The translations under genes were made by a program, and so were the position numbers. A stretch of 64,000 bases of DNA from Treponema sp. (GTDB taxonomy: Bacteria > Spirochaetota > Spirochaetia > Treponematales > Treponemataceae), in assembly GCA_024695475.1 (NCBI GenBank), contig JAILIC010000008.1, positions 43,648-107,647 of the forward strand, in the 5' to 3' direction. This document shows, piece by piece, positions 1 through 9,596 of this stretch (its first letter is position 1; each line of letters opens with the position of its first letter). Below the pieces are notes generated by a model. It made no database searches. It was not told where the DNA came from and was given only the letters and a program-made list of their open reading frames with translations.

Positions 1-1
1 T

Positions 2-1531
2 TTCATCTTCCGCAAAATGGGCGGAGGTATGGGTGGTGGCATGGGCTCTATCTTTAGTGCCGGTCAGTCACGTGCTCGTGCTGTAGAAGAAGGTAAAGTC
101 AAGACACGCTTTAATGATGTTGCCGGTGTTGATGAAGCAAAGGCTGAACTTGTTGAGGTTGTGGACTTTTTGAAATATCCTAAAAAGTACACCGATATAG
201 GTGGTAAAATCCCTAAGGGTGTGCTGTTGGTAGGACCGCCAGGAACCGGTAAGACGTTGCTTGCTCGTGCTGTAGCAGGAGAAGCAGGGGTCCCGTTCTT
301 TAGAATCAGTGGTTCTGATTTTGTTGAAATGTTTGTTGGTGTTGGTGCAAGTCGTGTACGTGATTTGTTCAGACAGGCTCGAGAAAAAGCGCCTTGTATC
401 ATCTTTATAGATGAGCTTGATGCCATTGGTAAGAGCCGTATGAATAATCTTGGTGGTAACGATGAGCGAGAGCAGACATTGAATCAGTTGCTGGTTGAAA
501 TGGATGGATTTGATAATGAAAAAGGTTTGATCCTTCTTGCGGCTACAAACCGTCCTGATATTCTTGATCCAGCGCTGTTACGACCAGGTCGTTTTGACCG
601 ACAGGTCGCTGTTGATCGTCCGGATGTCAAAGGTCGAGAGGCTATTTTACGTATCCATGCAAAGAATGTTAAAATCGATAATACTGTTGATTTTGATTCT
701 ATTGCACATGCAACAGCAGGTTTTAGTGGTGCCGATCTTGCAAATATCGTAAATGAAGCTGCATTATTGGCTGTTCGTGGTGGTCGTAAAAAAGTAACGA
801 TGCCTGATTTTGATGAGGCTATTGAAAAGACTGTTGTAGGTCTGGAACGTAAAACACGCGTTATGAGTGAAAAGGAACGTAAGAGTGTTGCTGTACATGA
901 AACTGGTCATGCGCTTGTTGCCGTGTTTACGAAAGGATCTGCTCCTGTACATAAGATTTCTATTATTCCACGTGGTATGGGTGCTCTCGGGTATACTATG
1001 CAGCGTTCTGAAGAAGAGAAATTTTTAAATACTGAAACTGATTTGCTTAATGAAGTTGATGTATTGCTGGGAGGCCGTGCTGCAGAGCAAATTTCACTTG
1101 GAGTAGTGGATACTGGTGCTGCTAATGATATCCAACGGGCTACTGATATTCTGCGTCGCATGATTACAGAATATGGTATGAGTAAGCGTTTTTATAATGT
1201 TACATTAGGCAAAAGTGGTCGTGGATATGGTTCTGGCGATCCTCAGCTTGTGCGCGAGTTTAGTGAAGAAACTCAGAAGTATATTGATGATGAAATTGCC
1301 CGCATGATGGCAGAGCGTTATGAACATGTACTTGGGTTGCTTACCGCTCATAAAGATCTTTTACAGTGTATTTCCGATCGTTTGCTTGAAAAAGAAACAA
1401 TGGATGGTAAAGAATTTGATGAATTGGTAAAAGCTGAGTCTCATTGTGCTGAGTTGACGCAGAATGCGGTCGCAGGTCAGTTACCACCAGCTGCTGACGC
1501 GGAAAATACTGATTCTGAAAAAAATAGTTAA
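2..1531 (+). CDS. ftsH: ATP-dependent zinc metalloprotease FtsH (5' end outside window)
   Basis: Membrane-anchored AAA+ protease that extracts and degrades membrane and short-lived cytosolic proteins as a hexamer. The reading frame is open to the left edge (FIFRK before the first Met at 17), so the N-terminal membrane segments lie outside the window. Counting from that Met, Walker A GPPGTGKT is at residues 73-80, Walker B IIFIDE at 128-133, and the zinc site HETGH at 294-298, with the downstream acidic ligand in the [13 protein letters not shown] stretch. All catalytic elements are intact and the C-terminal tail is acidic, as usual. The next gene starts 38 bases downstream on the same strand. 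Identification is secure; only the start is missing. Confidence 0.97.
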   Translation, partial: FIFRKMGGGMGGGMGSIFSAGQSRARAVEEGKVKTRFNDVAGVDEAKAELVEVVDFLKYPKKYTDIGGKIPKGVLLVGPPGTGKTLLARAVAGEAGVPFFRISGSDFVEMFVGVGASRVRDLFRQAREKAPCIIFIDELDAIGKSRMNNLGGNDEREQTLNQLLVEMDGFDNEKGLILLAATNRPDILDPALLRPGRFDRQVAVDRPDVKGREAILRIHAKNVKIDNTVDFDSIAHATAGFSGADLANIVNEAALLAVRGGRKKVTMPDFDEAIEKTVVGLERKTRVMSEKERKSVAVHETGHALVAVFTKGSAPVHKISIIPRGMGALGYTMQRSEEEKFLNTETDLLNEVDVLLGGRAAEQISLGVVDTGAANDIQRATDILRRMITEYGMSKRFYNVTLGKSGRGYGSGDPQLVREFSEETQKYIDDEIARMMAERYEHVLGLLTAHKDLLQCISDRLLEKETMDGKEFDELVKAESHCAELTQNAVAGQLPPAADAENTDSEKNS

Positions 1532-1569
1532 GCCATAAATCTTTTGTGCCGATATCCTGAATAGGGAAT

Positions 1570-2163
1570 ATGGCACAAAAATCAATTCGTTTACGTGTGT
1601 CGGATGCCTTTACTTCTTTTGAAAAGCAGTTACAGCGTTTTACTTCAAAAGAAGATAAGGCGGTGGCACCAATAGTCACATCTCAAACTCTCATTAATCA
1701 AAAACATATTGGTGAATTTAACGAGCGTTATAAAAAAGCCATAGTAAAAATCTATAAAAAGTTTTTAAGTCCCTATGAGGTATTAGGAAAAACCTCGTCG
1801 GAAGCGGATGAAATAACAAAAGATAAGCATAACCTTGTTGCTGCGTATAATCTGTATAAGGCAATGCAAGATTTAAATGCCCAGTTTGGTACAGATGAAA
1901 CCTATCTAAAAGCATTGTCTATTGAGAGCCCGCTTATTCATCGTGATAGATATACTATTGGTGATCAGTTTATATATCTATTGTGCTGGTTTATGTTTGA
2001 AAATCATATTACTGATTATCTGCCTCGTATTACGGTAAAACATCAGGTTGGTCAAAAGGACGTATATGAGTTGGAATTTATTAGTGCAGAAAGCTATCGC
2101 CTTAATTATCGTTATAAAGAAATTAAAACGATAATTGGTACATGTTTTTATCCTGGTTCATAA
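1570..2163 (+). CDS. conserved hypothetical protein, cytosolic
   Basis: A 197-residue protein that I do not recognise. It is hydrophilic and lysine-rich in its N-terminal half and has no signal peptide. The stretch FIYLLCWFMFENHI around residues 135-150 is hydrophobic but too polar at its edges to be a convincing membrane segment. The ATG at 1570 follows an AGGGA stretch. It lies 38 bases after ftsH on the same strand and could be cotranscribed with it. It ends 6 bases before the convergent diguanylate cyclase gene. Length and composition fit a real gene of treponemal type; no function is proposed. Confidence 0.75.
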   Translation: MAQKSIRLRVSDAFTSFEKQLQRFTSKEDKAVAPIVTSQTLINQKHIGEFNERYKKAIVKIYKKFLSPYEVLGKTSSEADEITKDKHNLVAAYNLYKAMQDLNAQFGTDETYLKALSIESPLIHRDRYTIGDQFIYLLCWFMFENHITDYLPRITVKHQVGQKDVYELEFISAESYRLNYRYKEIKTIIGTCFYPGS

Positions 2164-2169
2164 GTGGTG

Positions 2170-3837
2170 TTATTGGGTTGATTTCATTGCTCGTTTATGG
2201 TCATACATGTGTTTATCTGCATCTTCTTGTGCGTTGATAAAGTCTTCTGTTGTCCTTGGGGTAAACAGGGAGTAGCCATAAGCGACGGTAAAGCGTAGTG
2301 AAGTTTCTCTCTGATTTTTAACCAATGAGTCAAAGCGTGCAAGCATTTTTTTTACTTTATCTTCTTTTGTGTTGCGGCAGAGGCAGATAAACTCATCTCC
2401 ACCGATGCGGTATATATTACCGTAGTCCATAAAAGCCGTTTTGAGACATGAACTGAAAGTAGAAATTACTTTATCACCAGTGAGATGTCCATATGTGTCA
2501 TTTAAGTCTTTGAGATTGTTCATGTCAAATAAAATAAGACAAGCTGTTTCTTTGTTGTTTGGGATTGGGGTAAATTGCTCAATAAGTGAAAACCATGCTG
2601 TCTTACTGTTTACACCTGTTGCAAAATCAATGAGTGCTAAGTGTTGATAGAGTTGTGCTTCTTTTATGGCATCAAATTTCTGGATTGTTTTTTGATATAT
2701 AATAATACTAAGCGAAGAAAACATCGGTATGAGACATGTCGTCATGAGAAGATCTGTGTTTTTATGACGTAAGTGACCTACAATAATTGCCATAAATAAG
2801 AATATGCTCGCACCCATTCCAATGATAAATAAAATACCAAAAACGTTGTTTTTGAAGTTTGTCGTTTTTATGATGATGATAAAAACGGCAATAAGGGTAC
2901 ATAACAGTAATAAGTGGGTGATGAATATTGTCGATGTCAGTTGTAAAGTACCGGTGAGCTGTAATGCTGTTTGTATGATACAAGTTGTGATATCTGCCCA
3001 GAATAAAAGAGAGAGAATGATATGTCTTTTTTTATTCATTAAGTTTTGGATAAATAAAAAAGAGGTGAGCAATATAATCTGTTGTATAGGGTATTCTAAA
3101 ATCCAATGTATTGCAGAATTACCGATGAATAGTTGTAAAATTCTTGATTCTTCTAATTGCCATAGTCCTACCAGTATTGTGATGAAAGAGAGATAGGAAA
3201 GCTCGGTATTTTTTTCGACATATGAGATGAATAAGGTGCTGATACAAAATAAGAATAATCCGCTGATTAATAATATAAATCCCAAGATGAGTTTTGCGCT
3301 GCGTTCTCGTACTATCGTGTATATTATGTTTGTTTTGTTACTTGTGATGACGGTATAAAAAGTAACGCTATCTTGTGATAAAAGTGGTGATTCCTTAATT
3401 TGTAATTCTCCATTACGTATGACAGGAATCCTGACTATATGATAGAGTGCTCTAAAACTTTTAAGCCAGGGTATGAGTTTAGGCATTGTGTATCGGTATA
3501 TTGTGGTACCGTTAATAGTGATCTCTATGTTTTGATGGTGTGAATAAAAACTGATATATTGAAAATAGTCAGCTGCTGTGGTTATTCTTCGATAGATACT
3601 TGCAGATCCAGTTTGATCTACAGGTAGTGATATGGGTAATGATTGTATGGATACTTGTTTGCCTGTGGCATCATAATAGTACCAGCCTGTATTTACGATA
3701 TCTGCAGTTTCTTTTATAAGCGAAACACTTTTTGCTCTGTTAGTTTTTATGAGGACAAATAAGGAGATACCGAATAAAATAGTATAGAGGATGGTAAATA
3801 TGATGCTTCTGTTTTTAAATGAAGTGTCCTCTCTCAT
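2170..3837 (-). CDS. membrane-bound diguanylate cyclase (7TMR-DISM-like sensor with GGDEF domain)
   Basis: A 555-residue protein: one N-terminal membrane segment (about residues 12-28), an extracytoplasmic part to about residue 180, a block of several membrane helices (about 183-385), and a C-terminal GGDEF domain (about 395-555). The active-site sequence is intact (RIGGDEF), so it should make cyclic di-GMP from two GTP. The inhibitory I-site RxxD normally found five residues before GG is not present; that position reads MDYG. The layout resembles 7TMR-DISM sensors, which couple an external ligand to c-di-GMP synthesis. It stands alone on the minus strand; no cognate phosphodiesterase is adjacent. 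Confidence 0.9.
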   Translation of the reverse strand: MREDTSFKNRSIIFTILYTILFGISLFVLIKTNRAKSVSLIKETADIVNTGWYYYDATGKQVSIQSLPISLPVDQTGSASIYRRITTAADYFQYISFYSHHQNIEITINGTTIYRYTMPKLIPWLKSFRALYHIVRIPVIRNGELQIKESPLLSQDSVTFYTVITSNKTNIIYTIVRERSAKLILGFILLISGLFLFCISTLFISYVEKNTELSYLSFITILVGLWQLEESRILQLFIGNSAIHWILEYPIQQIILLTSFLFIQNLMNKKRHIILSLLFWADITTCIIQTALQLTGTLQLTSTIFITHLLLLCTLIAVFIIIIKTTNFKNNVFGILFIIGMGASIFLFMAIIVGHLRHKNTDLLMTTCLIPMFSSLSIIIYQKTIQKFDAIKEAQLYQHLALIDFATGVNSKTAWFSLIEQFTPIPNNKETACLILFDMNNLKDLNDTYGHLTGDKVISTFSSCLKTAFMDYGNIYRIGGDEFICLCRNTKEDKVKKMLARFDSLVKNQRETSLRFTVAYGYSLFTPRTTEDFINAQEDADKHMYDHKRAMKSTQ

Positions 3838-3944
3838 ATAGTAACCATTCTAATTATAACATAATTTTATGTAAACTTAAATAATAAAATATATGTAGTA
3901 TTTGAATTTATCTAAAAGTAATAGTAGTAAACTGGCAGTGGTAC

Positions 3945-3974
3945 TTGAGTTTTAAATTTTTATGTGTTTACAAT
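3945..3974 (+). promoter_or_regulatory. putative promoter of the HAD hydrolase gene
   Basis: TTGAGT at 3945-3950 and TACAAT at 3969-3974 with an 18-base spacer. The start codon lies 23 bases downstream, after the AAAGGGG ribosome-binding site. Confidence 0.4.
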
Positions 3975-3996
3975 GTAAGTAAAGGGGAAGATTAGT

Positions 3997-4614
3997 ATGA
4001 TAAAAAATGTAATTTTCGATATTGGTGGTGTGCTTATTGATTTTAGACCTGAATATGTTTTAAAAGAGTTACATATTGATTCTCCTCATTATGATCAAAT
4101 ATTGGCGGCAACGGTTTATAACACGGTTGTATGGAATGAGTTTGATCGAGGTGTGCTGCCTGAATCTGATGTTATTGCTCAAATGCGGGAATGTGTTCCT
4201 GATGATTGTAAGACAGATTTTGATCGTTTTATTACCGAAGGACTTCCTATGGTGGTTAAGCCATATGAGTATGCTGATGGCTGGATAAAAGAATTAAAAG
4301 AAAAAGGGTATCACGTCTATTTATTGTCAAATTATCCCAAATCTTTGTTTAAGATGCATAGCGAAGCATCTTTTACATTTATTCAGTATGTCGACGGTAA
4401 AATTGTATCGGGCTATGAAAAAGTAGTAAAGCCAGATGCTGTAATATATAATTTGTTGCTTTCGCGATACAATCTTGTTGCAAATGAATGCGTGTTTATT
4501 GATGATCGTGAAAAGAATGTTCTTGGCGCAGAAGCTGCGGGTATTCGTGGTATACAGTTTTTAAACTATGACGATGCTCGTCGACGTTTAGACGCTGTGT
4601 TATCTAGTACCTGA
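3997..4614 (+). CDS. HAD-superfamily hydrolase (YihX/epoxide-hydrolase-N type)
   Basis: A 205-residue haloacid-dehalogenase-fold phosphatase. Motif I is FDIGGVLID with the nucleophile Asp8. The usual second Asp two residues later is Gly10, as in YihX-like sugar phosphatases and the N-terminal domain of soluble epoxide hydrolases, so general acid chemistry may differ from the DxD group. Motif II is LLSNYP, the motif III lysine lies in KVVKPD, and motif IV is FIDDREKN. A strong AAAGGGG ribosome-binding site precedes the ATG. It overlaps the convergent second HAD gene by 15 bases. The substrate is unknown, probably a small sugar or nucleotide phosphate. Confidence 0.88.
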   Translation: MIKNVIFDIGGVLIDFRPEYVLKELHIDSPHYDQILAATVYNTVVWNEFDRGVLPESDVIAQMRECVPDDCKTDFDRFITEGLPMVVKPYEYADGWIKELKEKGYHVYLLSNYPKSLFKMHSEASFTFIQYVDGKIVSGYEKVVKPDAVIYNLLLSRYNLVANECVFIDDREKNVLGAEAAGIRGIQFLNYDDARRRLDAVLSST

Positions 4615-5256
4615 TAATATGTCGGGGAGCATGTAAACGTCTTTTACCCCTGTTACTTCGATGGCTCCCATTCCCAGTGCGAGCGGTAGTGCAAGGTCAA
4701 CATCATATCTATCGCCGACACTGAGACACTCCTCTGGTTGAGCACCTGTTTTTTCTGCAGCTAGTAAAAATGGTTCTGGAGCAGGTTTTGATACATGACA
4801 AACATCGATACCGATTACTGTCGGAATAAGATGGTCTATTCCGATAGCCTTAAGTGTTTTTGTGGCTGGTAGCACTGGATTATTAGTAACGCAGATAAGT
4901 TGATAGCGTTTGCGTAAGGTCTGTACTGTTTTTATTAAACAATCGTCTTTTGACAAGAATGCTTCAGGTGTAAATAGCGTGCGTCTCCAGTCGATTGAGG
5001 TTTCGATGCTGATGCCAAAGAGCTGCAGCATTGTGTTTGCAAGTGTTAGTATTTTTCCGCCATGTTGTTTTGACCATTCTTTTTGATAGTTTTCTACTTT
5101 TTGCTTTATTTCAGGATATGGCTGATTTGTTAATTGTGCATAATGGCGGAGTTGTGCCTGTATTAATTCTCTTGCATAGGTATCGTTTGTATAAAGAGTA
5201 GAGTCAATGTCAAAAATAATAGTACGAATATGAGACGGTAATCTGTGTATTTTCAT
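4600..5256 (-). CDS. HAD-superfamily hydrolase, subfamily IA
   Basis: A 218-residue phosphatase with the full HAD motif set: FDIDSTLY (DxD nucleophile and acid), CVTNNP (motif II), KPAPEPF (motif III lysine) and VGDRYDVDLALP (motif IV). The helical cap after motif I is of the type seen in pyrimidine 5'-nucleotidases and phosphoglycolate-like enzymes. It starts 8 bases after the FGGY kinase stop, so the two are almost certainly cotranscribed; a sugar kinase and a sugar-phosphate phosphatase in one unit suggest control of a phosphosugar pool. The two HAD genes in this window converge but are not close relatives of each other. Confidence 0.88.
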   Translation of the reverse strand: MKIHRLPSHIRTIIFDIDSTLYTNDTYARELIQAQLRHYAQLTNQPYPEIKQKVENYQKEWSKQHGGKILTLANTMLQLFGISIETSIDWRRTLFTPEAFLSKDDCLIKTVQTLRKRYQLICVTNNPVLPATKTLKAIGIDHLIPTVIGIDVCHVSKPAPEPFLLAAEKTGAQPEECLSVGDRYDVDLALPLALGMGAIEVTGVKDVYMLPDILSGTR

Positions 5257-5264
5257 AGTTATTT

Positions 5265-6482
5265 TTAATTCCTTGGTTTGTAGATTATCTTATATTTTAC
5301 CATGTTTTCTGCTGCGTGGGTGATACTTTGATAAACTTGTAGTCCAACCCAGCCGAGTATGGCGTCTCCAATTAATTCTGCATCGTTGCAACTAGTAATA
5401 CCTAGTGGCTGTGATATCAAATCTGCTTTTAATTGCATCCATTCTTGACTTTTTGTTTGTCCACCAGTGATAGAAATGACAGGGGCAATAGTTATATGTG
5501 CTTCAAGGGCTTTTGCTTGCAGTAATTGTAAGCCTTCTTTCGTTTTTTGTGCTAACGTCTGTAAGATGCTATAACCGGGACTATGTGTATCCTGGTAGCT
5601 GTTTTTGACGAGTTCATCGTATGAAATTGATCGCTGTGTTTCCTGTTCAATGTGCTGCTTGTATTCTGCAAAATAGACTCCGCTTGCGGGAAGTAAGACG
5701 CTTGCATTCCATAAATCAGGAATGATAGATGGAAGCGTACGTATACGAGAATCTGATAATGGCGTATTAGTGCAGAGGTTGAGTCCCTCGCTGGAGCCAG
5801 CTCTGTCGCAGATAGCTCCAGCGTGTAATGTGTTTGTTCCTACGAGGGCAACGACAAAATCTGGTGCGCCACTAAAGACGGGTATAGCTTTTGGGAGTCC
5901 AAGGGAGTGTGTCGCCTCTGGTGTAGTGAGTCCTATATATTGGGCAGGTGCAATGTAAGGCGGTAGCTTTGTTGTAGGAATGTTGTTTTGTTGCAAATCA
6001 TCTTTTGACCAATAGGCAGGCTTATATCGTATTTCTGGGAGAATGGTTATTGCCTGCTTTGTTAATGCATATATGACAAATTCGGGACCTGATAATAAAA
6101 ATGGTGTTGCATTCCATTGCTCTGGAAATAATTCCCGGTATGCGAGGATTCGGGGCAAAAAAAGCGATGGTGAATGTAAAGCTTGTATTTTATCAGTAAT
6201 TGCAGCTGGTAAGGTATGATTCCATAAAAGGGTTGTACCGTTTTGAGATACAAGTGTTGGTCCATTGCCTGATATACAGATTCCTTGTATGGTTGTGCGT
6301 AAGTGAACAAAAGACTCTGCAGCTTTATATAAAGCTGAGAGCCATTGTAATGCAATGGTCTCTGACTTAGCTGTAAAATACTGCTGGGAAAAAGCTTTGA
6401 CACTACCATCACTAGAAACAAGAGCTGCCTTTAGTGACGATGTACCGATATCAACACTTAGAACAGTAGCGTCAAGAGTCAT
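5265..6482 (-). CDS. FGGY-family carbohydrate kinase (xylulokinase-like), short form
   Basis: An ATP-dependent sugar kinase of the actin/hexokinase fold. The N-terminal phosphate motif DIGTSSLK lies at about residues 11-18, and the adenosine motif GGQTKSQEWMQLKAD is in the C-terminal part. At 405 residues it is shorter than the usual 480-520 of the family, with the loss apparently spread over the substrate domain, so the sugar cannot be guessed safely; xylulokinase is the closest general type. It is followed 8 bases later by a HAD phosphatase and preceded 13 bases upstream by the prs stop, so prs, kinase and phosphatase may form one transcript. Confidence 0.85.
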   Translation of the reverse strand: MTLDATVLSVDIGTSSLKAALVSSDGSVKAFSQQYFTAKSETIALQWLSALYKAAESFVHLRTTIQGICISGNGPTLVSQNGTTLLWNHTLPAAITDKIQALHSPSLFLPRILAYRELFPEQWNATPFLLSGPEFVIYALTKQAITILPEIRYKPAYWSKDDLQQNNIPTTKLPPYIAPAQYIGLTTPEATHSLGLPKAIPVFSGAPDFVVALVGTNTLHAGAICDRAGSSEGLNLCTNTPLSDSRIRTLPSIIPDLWNASVLLPASGVYFAEYKQHIEQETQRSISYDELVKNSYQDTHSPGYSILQTLAQKTKEGLQLLQAKALEAHITIAPVISITGGQTKSQEWMQLKADLISQPLGITSCNDAELIGDAILGWVGLQVYQSITHAAENMVKYKIIYKPRN

Positions 6483-6495
6483 TGCATTTAAAGTT

Positions 6496-7728
6496 TTATT
6501 TTAAAAGCTTTTCTATCAGATCGCGGTTTTCAAGTAAACCACCAACTGATTGGTCATGATGAATGCGCATAATGACGTTTGCAAACAGACCGCTTACATC
6601 TGTACTTATATACCACTCTCTCTTGAGGAGATCTGAGTGATAGACGGCATTTGTACCGATGATACGATAGAATAATCCCTGTTTGTAAGCTTCATCAAAT
6701 TGCTCAACAGCATTACCGGTAAAGAATGGCAAACTAATAGCTGCAATAACTTTTGTAGCTCCCTGTTCTTTGAGGAATCCCATAGCTTTTAGCAAGGTGC
6801 CTCCAGTGCCGAGCATATCATCAGCAAGGAATGCTACTTTACCATGAACGTCACCGAGTAATTTGATAGACTTAATATTGGTGCTATGTGCATCTTGTGT
6901 AACGATAGAATAGTCACGTTCTTTATAGATCATTGCTAGTGGTAATTTAAGACCAGCAGCATAGAATTTATTGCGATCGATGGCACCCGTATCTGGTGAA
7001 ACGACTACTAAGTCTTCTGTTCCATTCTTTAGATCAACGATCTTACCTAGCTCTCGTATAATTTGATAACTGCCATGAAGGTTTTCAAGGTGGGTAAGGC
7101 TAAATGCGTTTTCTATTTCACGAGAATGCAAATCTAATGTTATGATTCGGTTTACACCAAGATTTTCATAGATGTGACCGAGCATTCGGGCTGTTAGACC
7201 TTCACGTCCTTTCTTTTTATGTTGTCTACTATATGGGTATGCAGGAACAACGATAGTAATTCTTTTTGCTCCAGCTTGCTGTACTGCATCAATAGTTACA
7301 AGTAAGGACATTACATGATCATTGACAGACAGTGATAATGTATTTTTTCCATCGTTAAGGGTAAGTGGTTCATGATTTTCTACATCTTGGAAAATATAGA
7401 TGTCCTTACCTCTGACGGTGTCTTGTAATTCAGTCTTAAATTCACCGTTCATAAAGTAGGTGAATCGTGCATTTACTTTGAATACTGGCGGACGGAATGC
7501 ATCGATATCACCTCTCATACATACGTCAGACATGAACAAATCATTGTACAAGTTCATGTTTTTGATGAGAGAGTTTTTTTCGATTTCATAACGTTTGGAA
7601 ATAACATCGTTTTTTAGGGTGAAACGATGTTTGTACATGTTTCTTAGATGTGCGATGACAGCTTCTGCAAAAGACTCACCGCCCGGACAGGCAATAATAC
7701 CGAGATTAGTCGGTTCTGAATACGGCAT
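6496..7728 (-). CDS. prs: ribose-phosphate pyrophosphokinase, divergent long form
   Basis: Makes PRPP from ribose 5-phosphate and ATP for nucleotide, histidine and tryptophan synthesis. About 410 residues against 310-320 for typical enzymes. Recognisable elements: the flexible-loop region YPYSRQHKKKGREGLTARM, the metal-binding TLDLHS, and a PRPP loop of the form DDMLGTGGT. An insertion of about 50 residues lies between the N-terminal GGESFAEAVIAHL and FMNGEFKTELQDTVRGKD, which replaces the usual early FSDGE loop. I chose ATG 7728, not the longer frame to 7773, because AGAGG sits 8 bases upstream and the conserved protein begins there. The extended N terminus is unrelated to the family. Confidence 0.9.
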   Translation of the reverse strand: MPYSEPTNLGIIACPGGESFAEAVIAHLRNMYKHRFTLKNDVISKRYEIEKNSLIKNMNLYNDLFMSDVCMRGDIDAFRPPVFKVNARFTYFMNGEFKTELQDTVRGKDIYIFQDVENHEPLTLNDGKNTLSLSVNDHVMSLLVTIDAVQQAGAKRITIVVPAYPYSRQHKKKGREGLTARMLGHIYENLGVNRIITLDLHSREIENAFSLTHLENLHGSYQIIRELGKIVDLKNGTEDLVVVSPDTGAIDRNKFYAAGLKLPLAMIYKERDYSIVTQDAHSTNIKSIKLLGDVHGKVAFLADDMLGTGGTLLKAMGFLKEQGATKVIAAISLPFFTGNAVEQFDEAYKQGLFYRIIGTNAVYHSDLLKREWYISTDVSGLFANVIMRIHHDQSVGGLLENRDLIEKLLK

Positions 7729-7830
7729 GATACAGACCTCTGTTTTAGAATGACAGTGCCATAATAGTATCATTTATAAATGGTAAAAGCAAGGCTTTGC
7801 AGAATTTGATGTTGTACAGGATGTACGTAT

Positions 7831-8223
7831 TTATACTGCGATACTAAACAGAGCACCTGCTTCCGGTTGTACACCTGCGAGAGCATAGGGGGCAGATTTT
7901 GCTGCCTGTACGGTACTTTCTATTTGAGATTGATAGTTATGGATTAAAGCATCGGCATATTCATCAGAGATGCCAGTGAGTTTTATTTCTGGTTGTGGTT
8001 GCGTCTGGATTTTTGAAAGTCTGTCTATCAAAGTATTGAGTATTTGTATCTTGCTTATTGAAACGCCTTGTTGTCCGCTTTTTGCAGCTACGCCTGAAAT
8101 ATGGTCAAATTGTGCATAGACAACAGACATCGGTTTTACAGGAACGTATAATTTACCAGTTGCGTTTGCAGAAACGAAGCTGTTATAGGAATATGCATTT
8201 AGTGAACCGAGATTGCTGATCAT
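7831..8223 (-). CDS. conserved hypothetical protein, treponemal
   Basis: A 130-residue protein that I do not recognise. It starts at an ATG with a perfect AGGAGG seven bases upstream, so it is very likely translated. It has no signal peptide. The middle is predicted helical (SKIQILNTLIDRLSKIQ), and short Ala/Gly/Ser-rich segments flank it. It stands between a binding-protein lipoprotein gene upstream and prs downstream, all on the minus strand, with gaps of 68 and 102 bases. Composition is reminiscent of small flagellar-export or putative regulator proteins, but no motif supports that. Confidence 0.7.
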   Translation of the reverse strand: MISNLGSLNAYSYNSFVSANATGKLYVPVKPMSVVYAQFDHISGVAAKSGQQGVSISKIQILNTLIDRLSKIQTQPQPEIKLTGISDEYADALIHNYQSQIESTVQAAKSAPYALAGVQPEAGALFSIAV

Positions 8224-8291
8224 ATTACAGCCTCCTGATACTTTATTTTCTATCTAGAATATCGGAAGGCCGTAATAAAAGTTTAGAAAAA

Positions 8292-9596
8292 TTAAAAGTT
8301 CTGCTTATCCCACTCTGATATACGTTTTGATATGGACGGAATGGATTGTTGGTCTTCTATGCCTGTGTTGACACTTTCTGATATGTATGGTATGACCGCT
8401 TTTTCTTTTAAAAGCTCCCATTGGATAGGCATGGCTGGTAAAGGATAAAGGTAAGTATCTACAGGCATGTTTGTAAGCAAGGCATTGTAGTAGACAGGAA
8501 ATATGTGTTCATTTACCCCTTTTAGAGATGAAAAACCACCTGCTATACCAAAATCAGTGGTATTAAGATGCATTGACTGAATGTGCTCAAGCATTTGTTT
8601 TTGAGCCATTTCTGTAAAAAACCATTTGATGAATGTTTCTGCACCTTTTTTGTTTTTAGTCCTTCTATATATACCAAGCGTCAGCATCGGATTTGCGATA
8701 GGGATCTTATTGTCATTGTGTATCCAGCGAAAATCAATATTGTCTATTTGTTCTGGAGTAAGGAGGAATAACTCATTGCTCTGCATGTAGTTGAATAAAC
8801 ATCTTCCATTGATGATTTGTTGATACTTTGGGGTATATAAGTATTTAAAAGCAAAATCTCTTTCATCTGTAGAGGAGGTATTTGTTTCAGTAATCCATTG
8901 ACGGAGATAGGTTATGCTATTGGAAAGAGCCTCTTCATTCCAATTGAGGACATCTTTTTTTTCATGAAAATATGCGCCTTTGAGTATTGTTGATAAAAAT
9001 AAAAACTGATCATCCCACTCTGGAGCAAAGCCCATTTTTGTATAGAGTCCGTTTTCATTTTTTTCATTATATGCCTGTCCAAGAGAACGGATTTGATCTA
9101 ATGAGAGCATATAATTATCTGTGATAAGAGACTCGTTTGTCTGTGAAAAGATAATGGCGGGTAGATTAAAACTGACAGGAATGCATTTTATATAGCCATT
9201 TTTTTTGCAGGCTTCTAATAGTTGTGGATAAAAGGCATTTTTGTTTATTTCTTTTGATGAAAATAAGTAGTTAAGAGACTTAAAGTATTTGAGGGTACTT
9301 TCAGTTCTCAGAGAATTTCCTACAATAATATCCGGTTGAGATTCATTTTTTATAAGAGGAAGCAGTGTTCCTGGGTTTTCTTTATAAAGAACAACAACTT
9401 TTACATTGTCTTGTATGGTATTAAAAAACTCTGCATAAGGAACAAAATCTCTACTGCTTGACCATACTGTAACAACGGAGTCTATTTTTTTATTGGCACA
9501 AGCAGAAAAGATAGTGAGTGTGATTGCTATAAGTGGCAGTTTAATGAGATTGTGAATATAATTTTTCTGCAGTTTCATATACTGCAGAATATACAT
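8292..9596 (-). CDS. extracellular solute-binding lipoprotein (ABC family 1 type)
   Basis: A 434-residue periplasmic binding protein. The N terminus carries a type II signal peptide ending in the lipobox TIFSAC; later features such as VVTVWSSSRDFVPYAEFFN and PDIIVGNS are typical of sugar-binding family 1 proteins. No permease or ATPase lies next to it, so it either uses a transporter encoded elsewhere or acts as a sensor partner. Met7 (9578) gives a more normal signal peptide than Met1, and neither has a clear ribosome-binding site; the choice is open. It overlaps the end of the upstream aminotransferase gene, which implies translational coupling. Confidence 0.85.
   Translation of the reverse strand: MYILQYMKLQKNYIHNLIKLPLIAITLTIFSACANKKIDSVVTVWSSSRDFVPYAEFFNTIQDNVKVVVLYKENPGTLLPLIKNESQPDIIVGNSLRTESTLKYFKSLNYLFSSKEINKNAFYPQLLEACKKNGYIKCIPVSFNLPAIIFSQTNESLITDNYMLSLDQIRSLGQAYNEKNENGLYTKMGFAPEWDDQFLFLSTILKGAYFHEKKDVLNWNEEALSNSITYLRQWITETNTSSTDERDFAFKYLYTPKYQQIINGRCLFNYMQSNELFLLTPEQIDNIDFRWIHNDNKIPIANPMLTLGIYRRTKNKKGAETFIKWFFTEMAQKQMLEHIQSMHLNTTDFGIAGGFSSLKGVNEHIFPVYYNALLTNMPVDTYLYPLPAMPIQWELLKEKAVIPYISESVNTGIEDQQSIPSISKRISEWDKQNF

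Noticed and set aside
64..426. 120-residue minus-strand frame in ftsH
   Set aside because: Mirror frame of the conserved AAA+ domain; no independent support.
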